Shown: positions 11,813 to 21,439, counted from the first letter of the stretch. The stretch: DNA of 64,000 bases from Dickeya oryzae (GCF_009372235.1 NZ_SULL01000013.1:186001-250000); one strand, 5' to 3'. The notes: a model not told the origin generated them from the sequence alone. Program-made: numbers and translations.

Positions 11813-12273
11813 AAAACGCTAACAGAGCAATTTGCCCCGTTGGACTACTGATACCTTTTAAATATCAGACAAGAGTTGTATATCAGACAAGGGTTTTTCT
11901 GGCGTAAAAACTGTGCTGAGGCGGGCGACTTCGCCGGATGCGCGGCAGGGAAGCCGCGCAAGCCCGTGCCGCGTATGGAGCGCGTCACGGGCGGTCCGAA
12001 CAGCGAAGTCGAATGCCGAAGGAACCGCGTAGCGGCACACCATTTTGCAACGCAAAATGGAACAGCGCTTGCGCTGGCCCGCAAGGGTGAACCCGTCAGG
12101 GTTCATAGTTTAGCCCACCAGCCAGTGGTCAAGGAGAGGCAGCGCTTGAGCCTCTCATTGTCGTGCGTGCGGTGAAGTGACAAAGAAACCACTCCGTTTA
12201 TCCCGCACGAAATCATTCACTGACCAGACAAACTTCACCGTTCACAAAACAATCCGGTTGTTTGTTAACAACC
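11813..12273. other. Gene-free region between clsB and ybhL
   Basis: About 460 bases with no credible gene. A 99-codon open frame at 11876-12175 runs through it, but its sequence is produced by the hairpin array described separately and it has no recognisable domain or good ribosome binding site. The last ~115 bases, before the ybhL stop, contain nothing I can name. Confidence 0.6.
11940..12156. repeat. Array of at least six short perfect inverted repeats
   Basis: Stems read directly: 11940-11946/11953-11959 (7 bp); 11962-11968/11986-11992 (7 bp); 12025-12028/12032-12035 (4 bp); 12040-12048/12052-12060 (9 bp, loop AAC); 12063-12068/12071-12076 (6 bp); 12088-12094/12099-12105 (7 bp, loop GTCA); 12134-12140/12150-12156 (7 bp). 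They follow each other almost without gaps. No run of T follows any stem, so simple terminators are unlikely. It could be a mosaic intergenic repeat element or a structured RNA. Copy number elsewhere in the genome cannot be seen here. Confidence 0.75.
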
Positions 12274-12984
12274 TCAACGCCGGCTACCGAACAAACGTAG
12301 CAGCATCAGGAACAGGTTGATGAAATCCAGATACAACGTCAGCGCACCCATGATCGAGTACTTACGGAAGTTATCCTTGTCATCAACTGACAGCTCTTCA
12401 CCGATGTTTTTCAGCTTCTGTGTGTCATACGCCGTCAGGCCGACAAACACCAGTACACCGATGTAAGTGATGGCAAGTTGCAGCCCTTCACTCTTCAACC
12501 AGAAATTCACCAGGGTCGCCAGCAGGATACCAATCAGCGCCATAAACAGCATGCTGCCCAGACCAGTCAGGTCACGCTTGGTGACATACCCGTACAGACT
12601 CATGGCACCGAACATCCCGGCTGTTATCACAAACGTACTGGCGATAGACTCACCGGAATACACGATGAAAATACTGGATAGCGTCAGGCCTGTCAGCGCA
12701 GAGTAAAGCATGAACAACGTGGTCGCCACACTACCACTCAGGCGATGCACCATGCCGGACAGCACAAACACCAGCCCAAGTTGGGCGATCACCAGTCCAT
12801 AAAAGGTAATTTTGCTGGAAAACACCAGCTGCAACACCGCCGGGGTATTGGCGGCATACCAGGAGACAAACGCCGTCAGCAGCAAACCACAGGTCATCCA
12901 GCCATAGACCTGCGCCATATAGGTTTGCAGACCCGTGCTGGCTTGTTGAACGATGGAACCGTTAGAACGTGGAAATCGATCCAT
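12274..12984 (-). CDS. ybhL: YbhL, Bax inhibitor-1 family membrane protein
   Basis: 236-residue inner-membrane protein with seven hydrophobic segments and the BI-1/TMBIM signature around FVGLTAYDTQKLKNIG. Close to E. coli YbhL (234), which starts MDRFPRSD; the matching MDRFPRSN at 12984 is taken as start, with AAGG a few bases upstream, rather than the upstream ATG at 13014. Family members are proton- or calcium-linked channels; the bacterial role is poorly known. Monocistronic here. Confidence 0.93.
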   Translation of the reverse strand: MDRFPRSNGSIVQQASTGLQTYMAQVYGWMTCGLLLTAFVSWYAANTPAVLQLVFSSKITFYGLVIAQLGLVFVLSGMVHRLSGSVATTLFMLYSALTGLTLSSIFIVYSGESIASTFVITAGMFGAMSLYGYVTKRDLTGLGSMLFMALIGILLATLVNFWLKSEGLQLAITYIGVLVFVGLTAYDTQKLKNIGEELSVDDKDNFRKYSIMGALTLYLDFINLFLMLLRLFGSRR

Positions 12985-13177
12985 GATGCAACCTTTGCAT
13001 GAGAAGTGAAACACAACAGGCTTACGCCCACCTGACTTTCAGCTTAACACAAAACCACGCGCACAACGGGTAACACTTTCTCAACAAGGATCGTAATTCC
13101 TGCAAAGCGGGACATGGCCCGACAGGTATCACTCAACCAACCTCCCCGCCCCATACAACCGTTTCCCGCCTACCGGG

Positions 13178-14212
13178 TTAGTCAAGCCGATGCGCCCGCC
13201 CTGCCACTGTCAGATTGACGCCACAACCCACCACAATCTCTTCCCGACTCACGCTTTTCAGCTCAATCACCTGCTCACCTTGCGTCATGCGCAGACGTAG
13301 CGTAGAGACAAATCCGGCAAACTCAATACCGGTCACCACCGCCTGTGGCGTCACGTGAGGTTCGGCCAGCGTGACCTGAATCTGCTCCGGGCGCAACATG
13401 ATACGCGCCACCCCGGCAGATTGATTATCATCCACCGCGACATCCCCCAGCGCACAGGCGGCACGCCCCCCAGTAAGCTGTGCAGGCAACACCAGCGTAT
13501 CGCCCAGAAACGCGGCGATACCCTCATCCGCCGGCCGCAGGTACAGTGACTGCGGCGACCCAACCTGTACTAAGCGTCCCTGGCGCATTACCGCGACCTG
13601 ATCGGCAAACGACAACGCTTCGGCCTGATCATGGGTGACCAGAATGGACGCCACACCCGCCTGCGCTAACAGCGCCGACACCGCCTGACGGGTAGCAGCA
13701 CGCAGGCCGGTATCCAGCGCGGAAAACGGCTCATCCAGTAGCATCAACGCCGGGCGTTGCGACAAGGCGCGCGCTAACGCGACCCGTTGTTGTTGACCGC
13801 CGGACAGTTCATGCGGCCACAACGCCGCCAGCCGGGAGTCCAGCGACACCATCTCCATCAGCTCATCAATACGCCGCTGTTTGTCCTGTTTACTGCCCTC
13901 AAGCCCGAAACTAATATTCTGCGCCACGGTAAAATGCGGAAACAACGCACCATCCTGCGGCACAAAACCGATACCACGCAGGTGCGCAGGCACCCACTGA
14001 TGCGCATCGGCCACAACGCGTGTTTGCAAACGCACGGTGCCTTTATCCGGCGCTTCAAAACCAGCGATGATACGCAGCAACGTCGTTTTACCGGAACCCG
14101 AAGGGCCGACAATGGCGGTACGGCTGCCCGGCGCGACCTGCAAATCGATGCCGTCCAGCACCGTAACAGCGTTAAACGATTTACCGATGCCATAAAGTTC
14201 GAGCGTATTCAT
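13178..14212 (-). CDS. sfuC: Ferric iron ABC transporter ATPase (SfuC/FbpC type)
   Basis: 344-residue ATPase of the Fe(III) uptake system encoded with SfuA and SfuB. Motifs: Walker [10 protein letters not shown], signature LSGGQQQR, Walker [13 protein letters not shown] and switch His in LVTHDQ. A C-terminal TOBE-like regulatory region follows from about residue 240. Its start overlaps the end of the permease gene by 4 bases (ATGA). In E. coli the slot between ybhL and moaE is empty of such genes. afuC/fbpC are equivalent names; sfuC is chosen because the binding protein has the length of Serratia SfuA. Confidence 0.85.
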   Translation of the reverse strand: MNTLELYGIGKSFNAVTVLDGIDLQVAPGSRTAIVGPSGSGKTTLLRIIAGFEAPDKGTVRLQTRVVADAHQWVPAHLRGIGFVPQDGALFPHFTVAQNISFGLEGSKQDKQRRIDELMEMVSLDSRLAALWPHELSGGQQQRVALARALSQRPALMLLDEPFSALDTGLRAATRQAVSALLAQAGVASILVTHDQAEALSFADQVAVMRQGRLVQVGSPQSLYLRPADEGIAAFLGDTLVLPAQLTGGRAACALGDVAVDDNQSAGVARIMLRPEQIQVTLAEPHVTPQAVVTGIEFAGFVSTLRLRMTQGEQVIELKSVSREEIVVGCGVNLTVAGRAHRLD

Positions 14213-15801
14213 AAGCCTGCCGTGCGTTTCGATTGGGAATAAAGTAACCAGGTCAGCGGGAGCGACAGCACCACCATGATCAGCGCATAAGGTGCCGCCG
14301 CCATATAATCAATTTCGCTGGTCAACGCCCAGAAACCGGTCGCCAGCGTCCGGGTGCCGTTGGGTGCCAGTAGCAACGTGGCGGTCAATTCGTTGGTCAC
14401 CGCCAGAAACACCAATGCCGCCCCAGCCGCCGCACCCGGTGCCGCCAGCCTGAGCGTGATGCGCCACAATGCCCGTCCCGGTGAGCACCCCAGACTACGT
14501 GCCACGTTTTCCAACTCAACCGGCGCTTGCGCAATACCCGCGCGCAGGTTGATCAACGCCCGTGGCATGAACATCAACACATAGGCCAGCAGCAGGGTAA
14601 ACTCGGTCTGATACAGTGGCCGCAACGTATGGATGGTGACCGTCACCAGCGCCAGAGCGACGACAATGCCCGGCAACGCGCTGGTCACGTAATTACACCC
14701 TTCCAGCAGGCGATACAGTCGTGAGGGATAACGTACCGACAACCAGGCCATCGGGAATGCGCACAGCGTAACCAGCACAGCACCGCTGATGCCCAGCCAC
14801 ACTGTCTGACGCAGCGCGGGCCACAGTTCGTCATTACGCCATACCTCGATGCCGCCAAGCCACAGCCAGCGGGCCAGCGTCATCAACGGGACACCCAGCG
14901 CCAGCGTGGTTAACGCCAGCGGCAATAATCCGTACATCAACGCCGCCGGGGACGACAGCCGCCACGGGGTCTGACTGCGGGCGCTACCGGAACCCACGCG
15001 AGCATAGCGCGCACGCCCACGCGTCATGGCTTCCAGCGATAACAGCCCCAGACAACACAGCACCAGCACGCCCGCCAGCATGTTCGCCGCCAGGCCGTTA
15101 AACGTCGACTGGAACTGCTCGAATATTGCGGTGGTGAAGGTATCAAAGCGGATCATGGCGTACAGGCCGTATTCCGCCAACAGATGTAACGCAATCAGCA
15201 GCGAGCCGCCCCATATCGCCAGCCGCAGTTGCGGCAGCACCACACGAAAAAAAATGCGCCAGGGTCTGGCACCCAATGAGGTCGCCACATCTTCCAGGCT
15301 GGGATCAAGCCGACGCAGCACCGCTGCCGCCGGCAGGTAAATAAATGGGAAATAGGCGAGCACCGACAGGAATACACCAGCTGCCAGGCCATTCATGCCG
15401 GGCAGCAGACTGATCCAGGCATAACTCTGGACGAAGGCGGGCACCGCCAGTGGTGCGGTCAGTAACAGCGACCACACCCGGCGCCCCGGCAAGGTGGTAC
15501 GTTCGGTCAACCAGGCTAGCGCCACCCCGAACAGCGTGCAGAGCGGCAACGTGACCGCCACCAGCAACACGGTATTGAGCAGCAGTTCCCCAACCCGGGG
15601 CCGGAACACCAGCGCCTTTACCGTTTCCCAGCCCGTCGTCAGGGTCACCCCCACGACGAAACCCAGCGGCAATAACGCCAGCAGTGACAGCAGTACAGCC
15701 ATCAGCGCCATACTGCCGCCCGCTATCCGGTACGGCTTCGCCCCCGAACGCGCTGGTTGTGGCATCCCCACACCAGCGACTTTCCATTCCACATCGGCCA
15801 T
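14209..15801 (-). CDS. sfuB: Ferric iron ABC transporter permease, fused double domain (SfuB type)
   Basis: 530-residue inner-membrane permease with about twelve hydrophobic segments in two homologous halves. Each half carries a binding-protein-dependent transport loop: [20 protein letters not shown] in the first and [20 protein letters not shown] in the second. This fused architecture is typical of SfuB/FbpB/YfuB iron permeases. It lies between the binding protein gene (34 bases upstream) and the ATPase, which it overlaps by 4 bases. Expected to be co-regulated with sfuA by Fur. Confidence 0.87.
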   Translation of the reverse strand: MADVEWKVAGVGMPQPARSGAKPYRIAGGSMALMAVLLSLLALLPLGFVVGVTLTTGWETVKALVFRPRVGELLLNTVLLVAVTLPLCTLFGVALAWLTERTTLPGRRVWSLLLTAPLAVPAFVQSYAWISLLPGMNGLAAGVFLSVLAYFPFIYLPAAAVLRRLDPSLEDVATSLGARPWRIFFRVVLPQLRLAIWGGSLLIALHLLAEYGLYAMIRFDTFTTAIFEQFQSTFNGLAANMLAGVLVLCCLGLLSLEAMTRGRARYARVGSGSARSQTPWRLSSPAALMYGLLPLALTTLALGVPLMTLARWLWLGGIEVWRNDELWPALRQTVWLGISGAVLVTLCAFPMAWLSVRYPSRLYRLLEGCNYVTSALPGIVVALALVTVTIHTLRPLYQTEFTLLLAYVLMFMPRALINLRAGIAQAPVELENVARSLGCSPGRALWRITLRLAAPGAAAGAALVFLAVTNELTATLLLAPNGTRTLATGFWALTSEIDYMAAAPYALIMVVLSLPLTWLLYSQSKRTAGL

Positions 15802-15835
15802 CGGTCTTATTGGACTCCCGCCCTATACTGACGTA

Positions 15836-16852
15836 TTACAGCAGACCGGCTTCGGTCATCAGCTCAACCACTTTCTTGCCGTTGAGTTTGGCCGCATCCA
15901 CGGAGGGAGCCTGCAAGTCTTTCAGCGGAACCAGTTTCGGGTTGGAAGCCGCATTGACGCCCACGGCGTATTCAAACGCGGTATTGGTGCGCAGCACTTC
16001 CTGGCCTTTCTTACCGGTGATCCACTTCATGAATGCCTGAGCCTGTTCTTTATGCTTGCTCGATGCCAGCACACCGCCGCCAGAGATGCTGACGAACGCG
16101 CCCGGATCCTGATGCTTGAAGTAGTACAACCGGATATTCTTACTGTTTTCACCGGTTTTCGCGCCGTCGACAAACGGGTAGTAATGATAGATAACACCGC
16201 TGTCGACCTGACCGGCGTTCACCGCTTTCATTACTGTGCTGTTGCCTTTATACGCCGTGAAATTGGTTTTCATCGCCTTCAACCAGTCCAGCGTTGCTTT
16301 CTCGCCTTTCAGCTCCAGCATCGCGCTGACAATCGCCTGAAAGTCTGCACCCGACGGAGACGCCGCCCAGCGCCCTTTCCATTCTGGTTTCGCCAGATCC
16401 ATCAATGATTTCGGTAATTGTGCTTCGGTCAGTTTTTCCGGGTTGTAAACAAATACCGTCGAACGGGCCGCGATACCAATCCAGCGCCCGTGGGACGGAC
16501 GGTACTGCGGCGCAACCTGCGCCAGTGTGTCGGCATCCAGCGGTGCGAGCAGGTTGGCGTTATCCACCAGCACCATCGATGGCGAGTTTTCCGTCAAAAA
16601 TACGTCAGCCGGTGACGCACTGCCTTCCTGAACCAGTTGGTTACCCAACTCGCTATCGCCGCCGTTACGCAGCGTCACTTTAATACCGGTATCCTGAGTG
16701 AAGCCGTCCACCCAGGACTTCACCAGGTTTTCATGCTGTGCGTTATAAATCACAATACCTGCATCCTCCGCCTGTGCGCCGAAGGACAGCCCCATCATCA
16801 GGGAAGACGCCAGCAATGTGGCGGGGAACAGGGAAGCTATACGCCGTTTCAT
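15836..16852 (-). CDS. sfuA: Periplasmic ferric iron-binding protein (SfuA/AfuA type)
   Basis: 338-residue extracytoplasmic solute-binding protein, the length of Serratia SfuA. Signal peptide at residues 1-~28 (MKRRIASLFPATLLASS.. ending AQA). The mature part starts DAGIVIYNAQHENLVKSW, the usual ferric-binding opening. A tyrosine pair in GVIYHYYPFV is the expected Fe(III) ligand site. The ATG at 16852 is preferred to the upstream one at 16921 because it begins the signal peptide and has AAGGA at good spacing. First gene of sfuABC, with a Fur-like site about 100 bases upstream. Confidence 0.88.
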   Translation of the reverse strand: MKRRIASLFPATLLASSLMMGLSFGAQAEDAGIVIYNAQHENLVKSWVDGFTQDTGIKVTLRNGGDSELGNQLVQEGSASPADVFLTENSPSMVLVDNANLLAPLDADTLAQVAPQYRPSHGRWIGIAARSTVFVYNPEKLTEAQLPKSLMDLAKPEWKGRWAASPSGADFQAIVSAMLELKGEKATLDWLKAMKTNFTAYKGNSTVMKAVNAGQVDSGVIYHYYPFVDGAKTGENSKNIRLYYFKHQDPGAFVSISGGGVLASSKHKEQAQAFMKWITGKKGQEVLRTNTAFEYAVGVNAASNPKLVPLKDLQAPSVDAAKLNGKKVVELMTEAGLL

Positions 16853-16954
16853 ACCATTATCCTTTTTCACTGTATGGCAATTAACTGTATGACAATAAAA
16901 GCGAATCCGGCAAAAAATCACCGCGGCTCATTATCGTTGCATAAAAATAGAAAT

Positions 16955-16973
16955 AAAAATGATTCTTATTAAT
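16955..16973 (-). promoter_or_regulatory. Candidate Fur box upstream of sfuABC
   Basis: Read on the minus strand, this 19-base stretch matches the classical Fur consensus GATAATGATAATCATTATC at about 13 of 19 positions, including an exact AATCATT core. It sits in an AT-rich region about 100 bases upstream of the sfuA start, where iron repression is expected for this operon type. The match is by eye. Confidence 0.6.
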
Positions 16974-17099
16974 TATTATTCGAACGCTATAGCGATGCAA
17001 CTTTTATAAGCGGCTGCTTTTTATCGTTTTTATTCCAGTAGTGAAATCATATCGCCAGCAATGGTGTAGCGGCGGCAATCAATCCACCGCCGTCACCGC

Positions 17100-17552
17100 T
17101 TAGAACCAGCGTTCTGCCGCCTGTCGATCGCTATCACGGGCATCGACCCAACGGTCACCATCCTGCGTGGCTTCCCGCTTCCAGAACGGTGCACGCGTTT
17201 TGAGGTAATCCATGATGAATTGCGCCGCATCAAACGCGGCCTGGCGGTGGGCTCCGCTAACGCCAACAAACACGATTTCGTCGCCGGGAAAAAGCGCCCC
17301 GACACGGTGGATCAGGCTGACACGTTGAATCGGCCAGCGCTCACGTGCTGCCTCGATAATCTCCGCCAGCGCTTTTTCCGTCATCCCCGGATAATGCTCC
17401 AGGGTTAACGCACTGACGTTATCCCCCAGATTGTGGTTACGCACTTTGCCGGTGAACGTGACGACGGCGCCGTCCGTATCGCTGGCTGCCAGCCAGCTGT
17501 ACTCGTCGCCTACGCTGAACGGTTCCTGCCCTACCCGAATACGCGTATCCAT
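17100..17552 (-). CDS. moaE: Molybdopterin synthase large subunit MoaE
   Basis: 150-residue catalytic subunit that, with thiocarboxylated MoaD, inserts the dithiolene sulfurs into precursor Z (cPMP). Family motifs include GAVVTFTGKVR, LEHYPGMTEKAL, the HRVG motif and the C-terminal APFWKRE, whose lysine is the active-site residue. Last gene of moaABCDE, one base after the moaD stop. Same length as E. coli MoaE. Confidence 0.95.
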   Translation of the reverse strand: MDTRIRVGQEPFSVGDEYSWLAASDTDGAVVTFTGKVRNHNLGDNVSALTLEHYPGMTEKALAEIIEAARERWPIQRVSLIHRVGALFPGDEIVFVGVSGAHRQAAFDAAQFIMDYLKTRAPFWKREATQDGDRWVDARDSDRQAAERWF

Positions 17553-17553
17553 G

Positions 17554-17799
17554 TCAGCCTCCGGTCACCGGCGGGAAAAACGCCACTTCGTCGCCATCGG
17601 TCAGCGGATGCGTCATCGCCACCAGCGACTGGTTAACCGCCGCCAGCAGTTTGCCGTCTTCCAGCGCCAGCGCCCAGCGGTCGCCCCGTTCACACAGCGC
17701 CTGACGCAGCGATGCCACATCCTGATACTCGGCAGGCAGGGATAACCGGTCAATACCGGTGAGCTCGCGCACCTGCGCGAAAAATAACACCGTAATCAT
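17554..17799 (-). CDS. moaD: Molybdopterin synthase sulfur carrier MoaD
   Basis: 81-residue ubiquitin-like sulfur carrier ending in the required Gly-Gly (FFPPVTGG), which MoeB adenylates and which then carries a thiocarboxylate to MoaE. Same length as in E. coli. Its start overlaps the moaC stop by 4 bases, and moaE follows one base after its stop. The activating enzyme MoeB is also in the window, at 45632-46390. Confidence 0.95.
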   Translation of the reverse strand: MITVLFFAQVRELTGIDRLSLPAEYQDVASLRQALCERGDRWALALEDGKLLAAVNQSLVAMTHPLTDGDEVAFFPPVTGG

Positions 17800-18278
17800 G
17801 ATGCCTCCGCCTTAAAGTCACCGGATTTACCCCCGCTTTTCGCCAACAGCCGTACCGGCCCTATCACCATGTCTTTCTGCACCGCTTTGCACATGTCATA
17901 AATGGTCAACGCCGCGACCGAGGCGGCAGTCAATGCTTCCATTTCCACCCCGGTCTTGCCGGTTAACCGACACAGGGATTCGATGCGCACCCGGTTATGT
18001 TCCGGTTGCGCTTCCAATTCAACGGCCACTTTACTGAGCAATAGCGGGTGGCACAGCGGGATTAACTCCCAAGTGCGCTTGGCAGCCTGAATGCCAGCGA
18101 TACGGGCGGTGGCGAACACATCGCCTTTATGATGCTTGCCGTCGATAATCATCGACAGGGTATGCGGTGCCATTTCCACAAAGGCTTCGGCACGCGCTTC
18201 ACGCACGGTCTCTGCCTTGTCGGAAACATCCACCATCGCCGCTTCACCGGCGGCATTAATGTGGGTCAGTTGTGACAT
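17796..18278 (-). CDS. moaC: Cyclic pyranopterin monophosphate synthase MoaC
   Basis: 160-residue enzyme turning the MoaA product into cyclic pyranopterin monophosphate. It has the family opening [18 protein letters not shown], the core [13 protein letters not shown] and the C-terminal [12 protein letters not shown] block holding the active-site Asp/Lys. E. coli MoaC is 161 residues. It overlaps moaD by 4 bases and follows moaB by 6 bases in the moa operon. Confidence 0.95.
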   Translation of the reverse strand: MSQLTHINAAGEAAMVDVSDKAETVREARAEAFVEMAPHTLSMIIDGKHHKGDVFATARIAGIQAAKRTWELIPLCHPLLLSKVAVELEAQPEHNRVRIESLCRLTGKTGVEMEALTAASVAALTIYDMCKAVQKDMVIGPVRLLAKSGGKSGDFKAEAS

Positions 18279-18284
18279 AACAGC

Positions 18285-18797
18285 TTACTTTTTCAGGTGA
18301 GGATAGAGGTTACAGGGTTTCTGGCGCGCATCCAGTTGCTCGCAAATAATCCGCTCCCAGGCGGTACGACAGGCTTTGGTCGACCCCGGCATCGCAAAAA
18401 TCGCCGTCTGGTTAGCCATACCGGCAATGGCGCGCGACTGGATAGTGGCGGTGCCTATCTCTTCATAGGACACCATGCGGAACAGTTCGCCAAATCCTTC
18501 GATTTCGCGATCAAACAACACCCGGATAGCTTCCGGTGCGAGATCGCCCGCGGTAAAGCCGGTACCACCGTTAATCAGAATCACCTGCACATCCTCGCGG
18601 GCTATCCAGGCAGACACCTGTGCACGGATGTGGTAGAGGTTTTCACTGACAATCGCGCTGCCCGCCAGATGATGCCCATCGTGCTGCAATGCTTCGCGCA
18701 GATAATCGCCAGACGTGTCGTCGTCGGCCGTACGGCGGGAGGATATCGTCATCACTGCCACACGCAGAGGAACAAATTCACTGCTGACCTTGCTCAT
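18285..18797 (-). CDS. moaB: MoaB, molybdopterin-binding MogA-like protein
   Basis: 170 residues from the ATG at 18797 (MSKVSSEFVPLRVAV), matching the start and length of E. coli MoaB; a GTG two codons upstream is less likely, and GGAG lies about 7 bases before the ATG. MoaB belongs to the MogA/MoeA-G fold, with GGTGFTAGD and the C-terminal MPGSTKACRTAWE. In E. coli it is dispensable and its exact role is uncertain. Member of the moaABCDE operon. Confidence 0.93.
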   Translation of the reverse strand: MSKVSSEFVPLRVAVMTISSRRTADDDTSGDYLREALQHDGHHLAGSAIVSENLYHIRAQVSAWIAREDVQVILINGGTGFTAGDLAPEAIRVLFDREIEGFGELFRMVSYEEIGTATIQSRAIAGMANQTAIFAMPGSTKACRTAWERIICEQLDARQKPCNLYPHLKK

Positions 18798-18841
18798 AAA
18801 CACTCCGTAACGGTATGCGTGATACCGTATTGCGCGGCTGC

Positions 18842-19831
18842 TTAGCCGCCAATAAAGGAAAGATTCGGGGTAATGCCGCTGTCGCCGTCATGCAGAAAAT
18901 GCGACTCTCGTTTGCTGCCAAGGCCGCCGGAAATACGCAATTTCAGCGCGTCCAGTTGCTCGTCATCCATCAGCAAATCGCGCAGTGGAATGCCTTGCTC
19001 ACCAAACAGGCACAGATGCAAATTACCGATAGCTGAAACCCGCAGGCGATTGCAGCTCTGACAAAAGTCTTTTTCATACGGCATGATTAGCCCCACCTCA
19101 CCCTGATAATCCGGGTGTGAAAACACCTGCGCCGGGCCGTCACTGCGCGAACGAACCTGCTGTTGCCAGCCTTGCTGTAACAGACGCTCGCGAATCACCT
19201 GCCCGGAAACATGATGGCGGCGGAACATCTCCCGCCCTTCGCCGGTTTCCATCAGTTCGATAAAGCGCAGTTGGATAGGCCGGGTGCGGATCCATTCCAG
19301 AAAGGTGTGCAGGCTGTTGTCGTTAACATCACGCATCAGTACGGTGTTGACTTTCACCCGCTGGAATCCGTTAGCGAAAGCGGCATCGATGCCATCCATC
19401 ACCTGACGGAATTTGTCCTGCCCGGTAATGGCGTGAAACGCCCTGGCATCCAGACTGTCGACACTGACATTGAGCGCCGTCAATCCGGCATCACGCCAGC
19501 TCGCGACATCCCGCGCCAGCCGGTAGCCGTTAGTGGTCACCGCCAGCGTACGGATAGCCGGGTTTTCACGAATCGCAGCGATAATGTCGACAAAATCCCG
19601 TCGTAAAGAGGGTTCGCCGCCGGTCAGGCGCACCTTTTCCGTGCCCAATTCAGCAAACGCCCGCCCAACACGGCGGATTTCATTCAACGACAAAAAACGA
19701 TGAGGGGTCGCGCCATTGGGCTGATAGCCGTCCGGCAGACAATAAGTGCAGCGGAAATTACAGACATCCGTTATCGACAGACGCAAATAGTAAAACTTGC
19801 GCGCAAACGCATCGGTCAGTTGACTCACCAT
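18842..19831 (-). CDS. moaA: GTP 3',8-cyclase MoaA (radical SAM)
   Basis: 329-residue radical SAM enzyme doing the first step of molybdenum cofactor synthesis from GTP. The SAM cluster motif CNFRCTYC is near residue 24, with GGEPSLR following. A second C-terminal cluster is formed by FCQSCNRLR plus a later Cys in LHLCLFGE. It ends in the Gly-Gly required for activity. The ATG at 19831 matches E. coli MoaA (MASQLTDAF versus MVSQLTDAF); the longer frame to 19864 is not used. First gene of the moa operon, behind a Moco riboswitch. Confidence 0.96.
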   Translation of the reverse strand: MVSQLTDAFARKFYYLRLSITDVCNFRCTYCLPDGYQPNGATPHRFLSLNEIRRVGRAFAELGTEKVRLTGGEPSLRRDFVDIIAAIRENPAIRTLAVTTNGYRLARDVASWRDAGLTALNVSVDSLDARAFHAITGQDKFRQVMDGIDAAFANGFQRVKVNTVLMRDVNDNSLHTFLEWIRTRPIQLRFIELMETGEGREMFRRHHVSGQVIRERLLQQGWQQQVRSRSDGPAQVFSHPDYQGEVGLIMPYEKDFCQSCNRLRVSAIGNLHLCLFGEQGIPLRDLLMDDEQLDALKLRISGGLGSKRESHFLHDGDSGITPNLSFIGG

Positions 19832-19845
19832 AAACACCTTTCCAA

Positions 19846-19962
19846 ATACGGGAGATGCGGGCATTTCTACCCTGCACCCTGGTGACCCTCAGGTCACGGC
19901 CAGGAAACCCTATTCGCGCTGACTCTCGAACGTAGGTTCCAAGGCTAGGAGTTTGATTTCCC
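19846..19962 (-). ncRNA. Molybdenum cofactor (Moco) riboswitch of the moa operon
   Basis: The moaA leader on the minus strand carries the recognisable blocks of the Moco RNA motif. A CTCCTAGCC segment at the 5' side is followed by a GTGACC/GGTCAC hairpin (19882-19897) and the GGGCATTT-type segment close to the start codon. In E. coli the moaA leader is the founding example of this riboswitch, which shuts down expression when Moco is sufficient. Boundaries are approximate; the call is by pattern and position. Confidence 0.8.
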
Positions 19963-20201
19963 GGCATCGAACACCGATGTCGGATAACCGTGATTACTTC
20001 ATGAAGTCTATCGCCAAATCAAGTCATCCGTCACTGAAAATGCGGTATATAATCTTGTATATAGCGGATTTCATTCACTATTTTCATGCTCAGCATAGCG
20101 GAAACCCGATCAATTTTTCTGACCTGTATCATGGTATGACCGATATCCTCTACTCCCATCGGAGTAAACCGCTTCCCAATGGCGACAGGTTGTACAGTTA
20201 A

Positions 20202-20238
20202 CACAAACCGCCCGCGATGCTACCGCGGGCGGTTTGTG
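20202..20238. terminator. Strong inverted repeat, probable terminator of cydAB operon
   Basis: Perfect 15-bp stem (20202-20216 with 20224-20238) and 7-base loop, in the space between the moaA leader and the end of the oxidase operon. There is no long T-run on either side, so efficiency is uncertain. Its position just after the last minus-strand gene of the cydAB set fits a terminator. Confidence 0.6.
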
Positions 20239-20290
20239 CTCATGCCGAGGCCAATACCAATTGATGCCAATTAAGCGATGTGACTCATGG

Positions 20291-20431
20291 TTAGTGGGTT
20301 TTCAGCCCGGCTGCCGTCATCAGCAGGCGAAATACCGTTGCGACCACACCGAGTGCGAGCACACTGGCTCCCCATAAGATGACCATCCATAACAGCCGCC
20401 GCCATAGCGATGGCGCGTTTGTCCCCACCAT
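20291..20431 (-). CDS. Small DUF2474-type membrane protein of the bd oxidase operon
   Basis: 46-residue single-pass membrane protein starting MVGTNAPSLWRRLLWM, with a hydrophobic helix at about residues 13-35. Its ATG shares one base with the cydB stop (TGATG), which is strong evidence of coupled translation. Small DUF2474/CydX-like subunits commonly follow cydB/cioB genes and stabilise the oxidase. The assignment rests on position, size and topology. Confidence 0.8.
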   Translation of the reverse strand: MVGTNAPSLWRRLLWMVILWGASVLALGVVATVFRLLMTAAGLKTH

Positions 20432-21438
20432 CAGTGGTATCCCTCCTCAGGCCGTACCTTTCCCCGGAACACGTAGTAACTCCAGAAGGTGTACCCCAGA
20501 ATAACCGGGATGATCAGCAATGCGCCGAATAGCATAAATCCCTGGCTCTGCGGTGGCGCAGCCGCGTCCCACAGGGTCAATCGCGGTGGAATGATCATCG
20601 GCCACAGGCTGATACCCAGTCCGGTAAAGCCCAGGAAGATAAGCCCCAGCGTCAACAGGAAAGGCGCGTAATGTGCCTGGCGGCGAACGCCACGCACAAT
20701 ACCTGCCGCACACAGCACCACCAGAATCGGAACCGGCAGGAACCAAAACAGATTGGGCAGCGAGAACCAGCGCTTCGCAATGGCGGGGTGAGCCAGCGGC
20801 GTCCACACGCTGATGACGCCAATAACCACCAGCAACAACGCCACCAGTGACGGTGCCAATGCCGACATACGGCTATGCAGCGACTGTCCGGTTTTCATGA
20901 TAAGCCAGGTACAGCCCAGCAGCGCATACGCCACCACCAGCCCAACGCCGCAAAACAGCGAAAACGGTGTCAGCCAGCCGAATACCGGGCCGGAGAAATG
21001 GCGATCGGTCACCTCAAACCCATTAAGCACCGCCCCGACGGTCACCCCCTGAAAAAAGGTCGCCACCACCGATCCCCACAGGAAGGCACGGTCCCAAAAC
21101 GGACGGTGTGACGGCGTCGCTTTGAAGCGAAACTCGAAGGCCACACCACGAAAAATCAGCCCCACTAGCATCAACGTCAGCGGGATGGTCAGCGCATCGA
21201 CGATCACCGCGTAAGCCAGTGGAAAGGCACCAAACAACCCGGCCCCGCCGAGCACCAGCCAGGTTTCGTTGCCATCCCACACCGGTGCGACGGTATTCAC
21301 CATCACATCCCGGTCGGCTGGGTTCCGGTGAGTCAGAAATAAAATGCCGATGCCCAGATCAAAACCGTCCATCACGATATACATCAGGGTGGCGAAAATA
21401 ATGATGGCGAACCAGACAACAGAAAGCTCAATACCCAT
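20431..21438 (-). CDS. cydB: Cytochrome bd-type quinol oxidase subunit II (CydB/CioB)
   Basis: 335-residue membrane subunit starting MGIELSVVWFAIIIF, with about nine hydrophobic segments. It has family blocks such as MDGFDLGIGILF and PVWDGNETWLV. The ATG at 21438 was chosen because GGGAGAGGGG lies just upstream and the frame upstream has no family sequence. One base separates it from the cydA stop. Together with the short-loop subunit I it should form a cyanide-insensitive-type quinol oxidase of the inner membrane. Confidence 0.93.
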   Translation of the reverse strand: MGIELSVVWFAIIIFATLMYIVMDGFDLGIGILFLTHRNPADRDVMVNTVAPVWDGNETWLVLGGAGLFGAFPLAYAVIVDALTIPLTLMLVGLIFRGVAFEFRFKATPSHRPFWDRAFLWGSVVATFFQGVTVGAVLNGFEVTDRHFSGPVFGWLTPFSLFCGVGLVVAYALLGCTWLIMKTGQSLHSRMSALAPSLVALLLVVIGVISVWTPLAHPAIAKRWFSLPNLFWFLPVPILVVLCAAGIVRGVRRQAHYAPFLLTLGLIFLGFTGLGISLWPMIIPPRLTLWDAAAPPQSQGFMLFGALLIIPVILGYTFWSYYVFRGKVRPEEGYH

Positions 21439-21439
21439 G

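Noticed and set aside
11876..12175. 99-codon plus-strand frame
   Set aside because: It is generated by the hairpin array, has no ribosome binding site and no family similarity.
19953..20201. 82-codon plus-strand frame upstream of the moa leader
   Set aside because: Overlaps the Moco riboswitch flank, has no ribosome site or domain, and ends in the terminator region.
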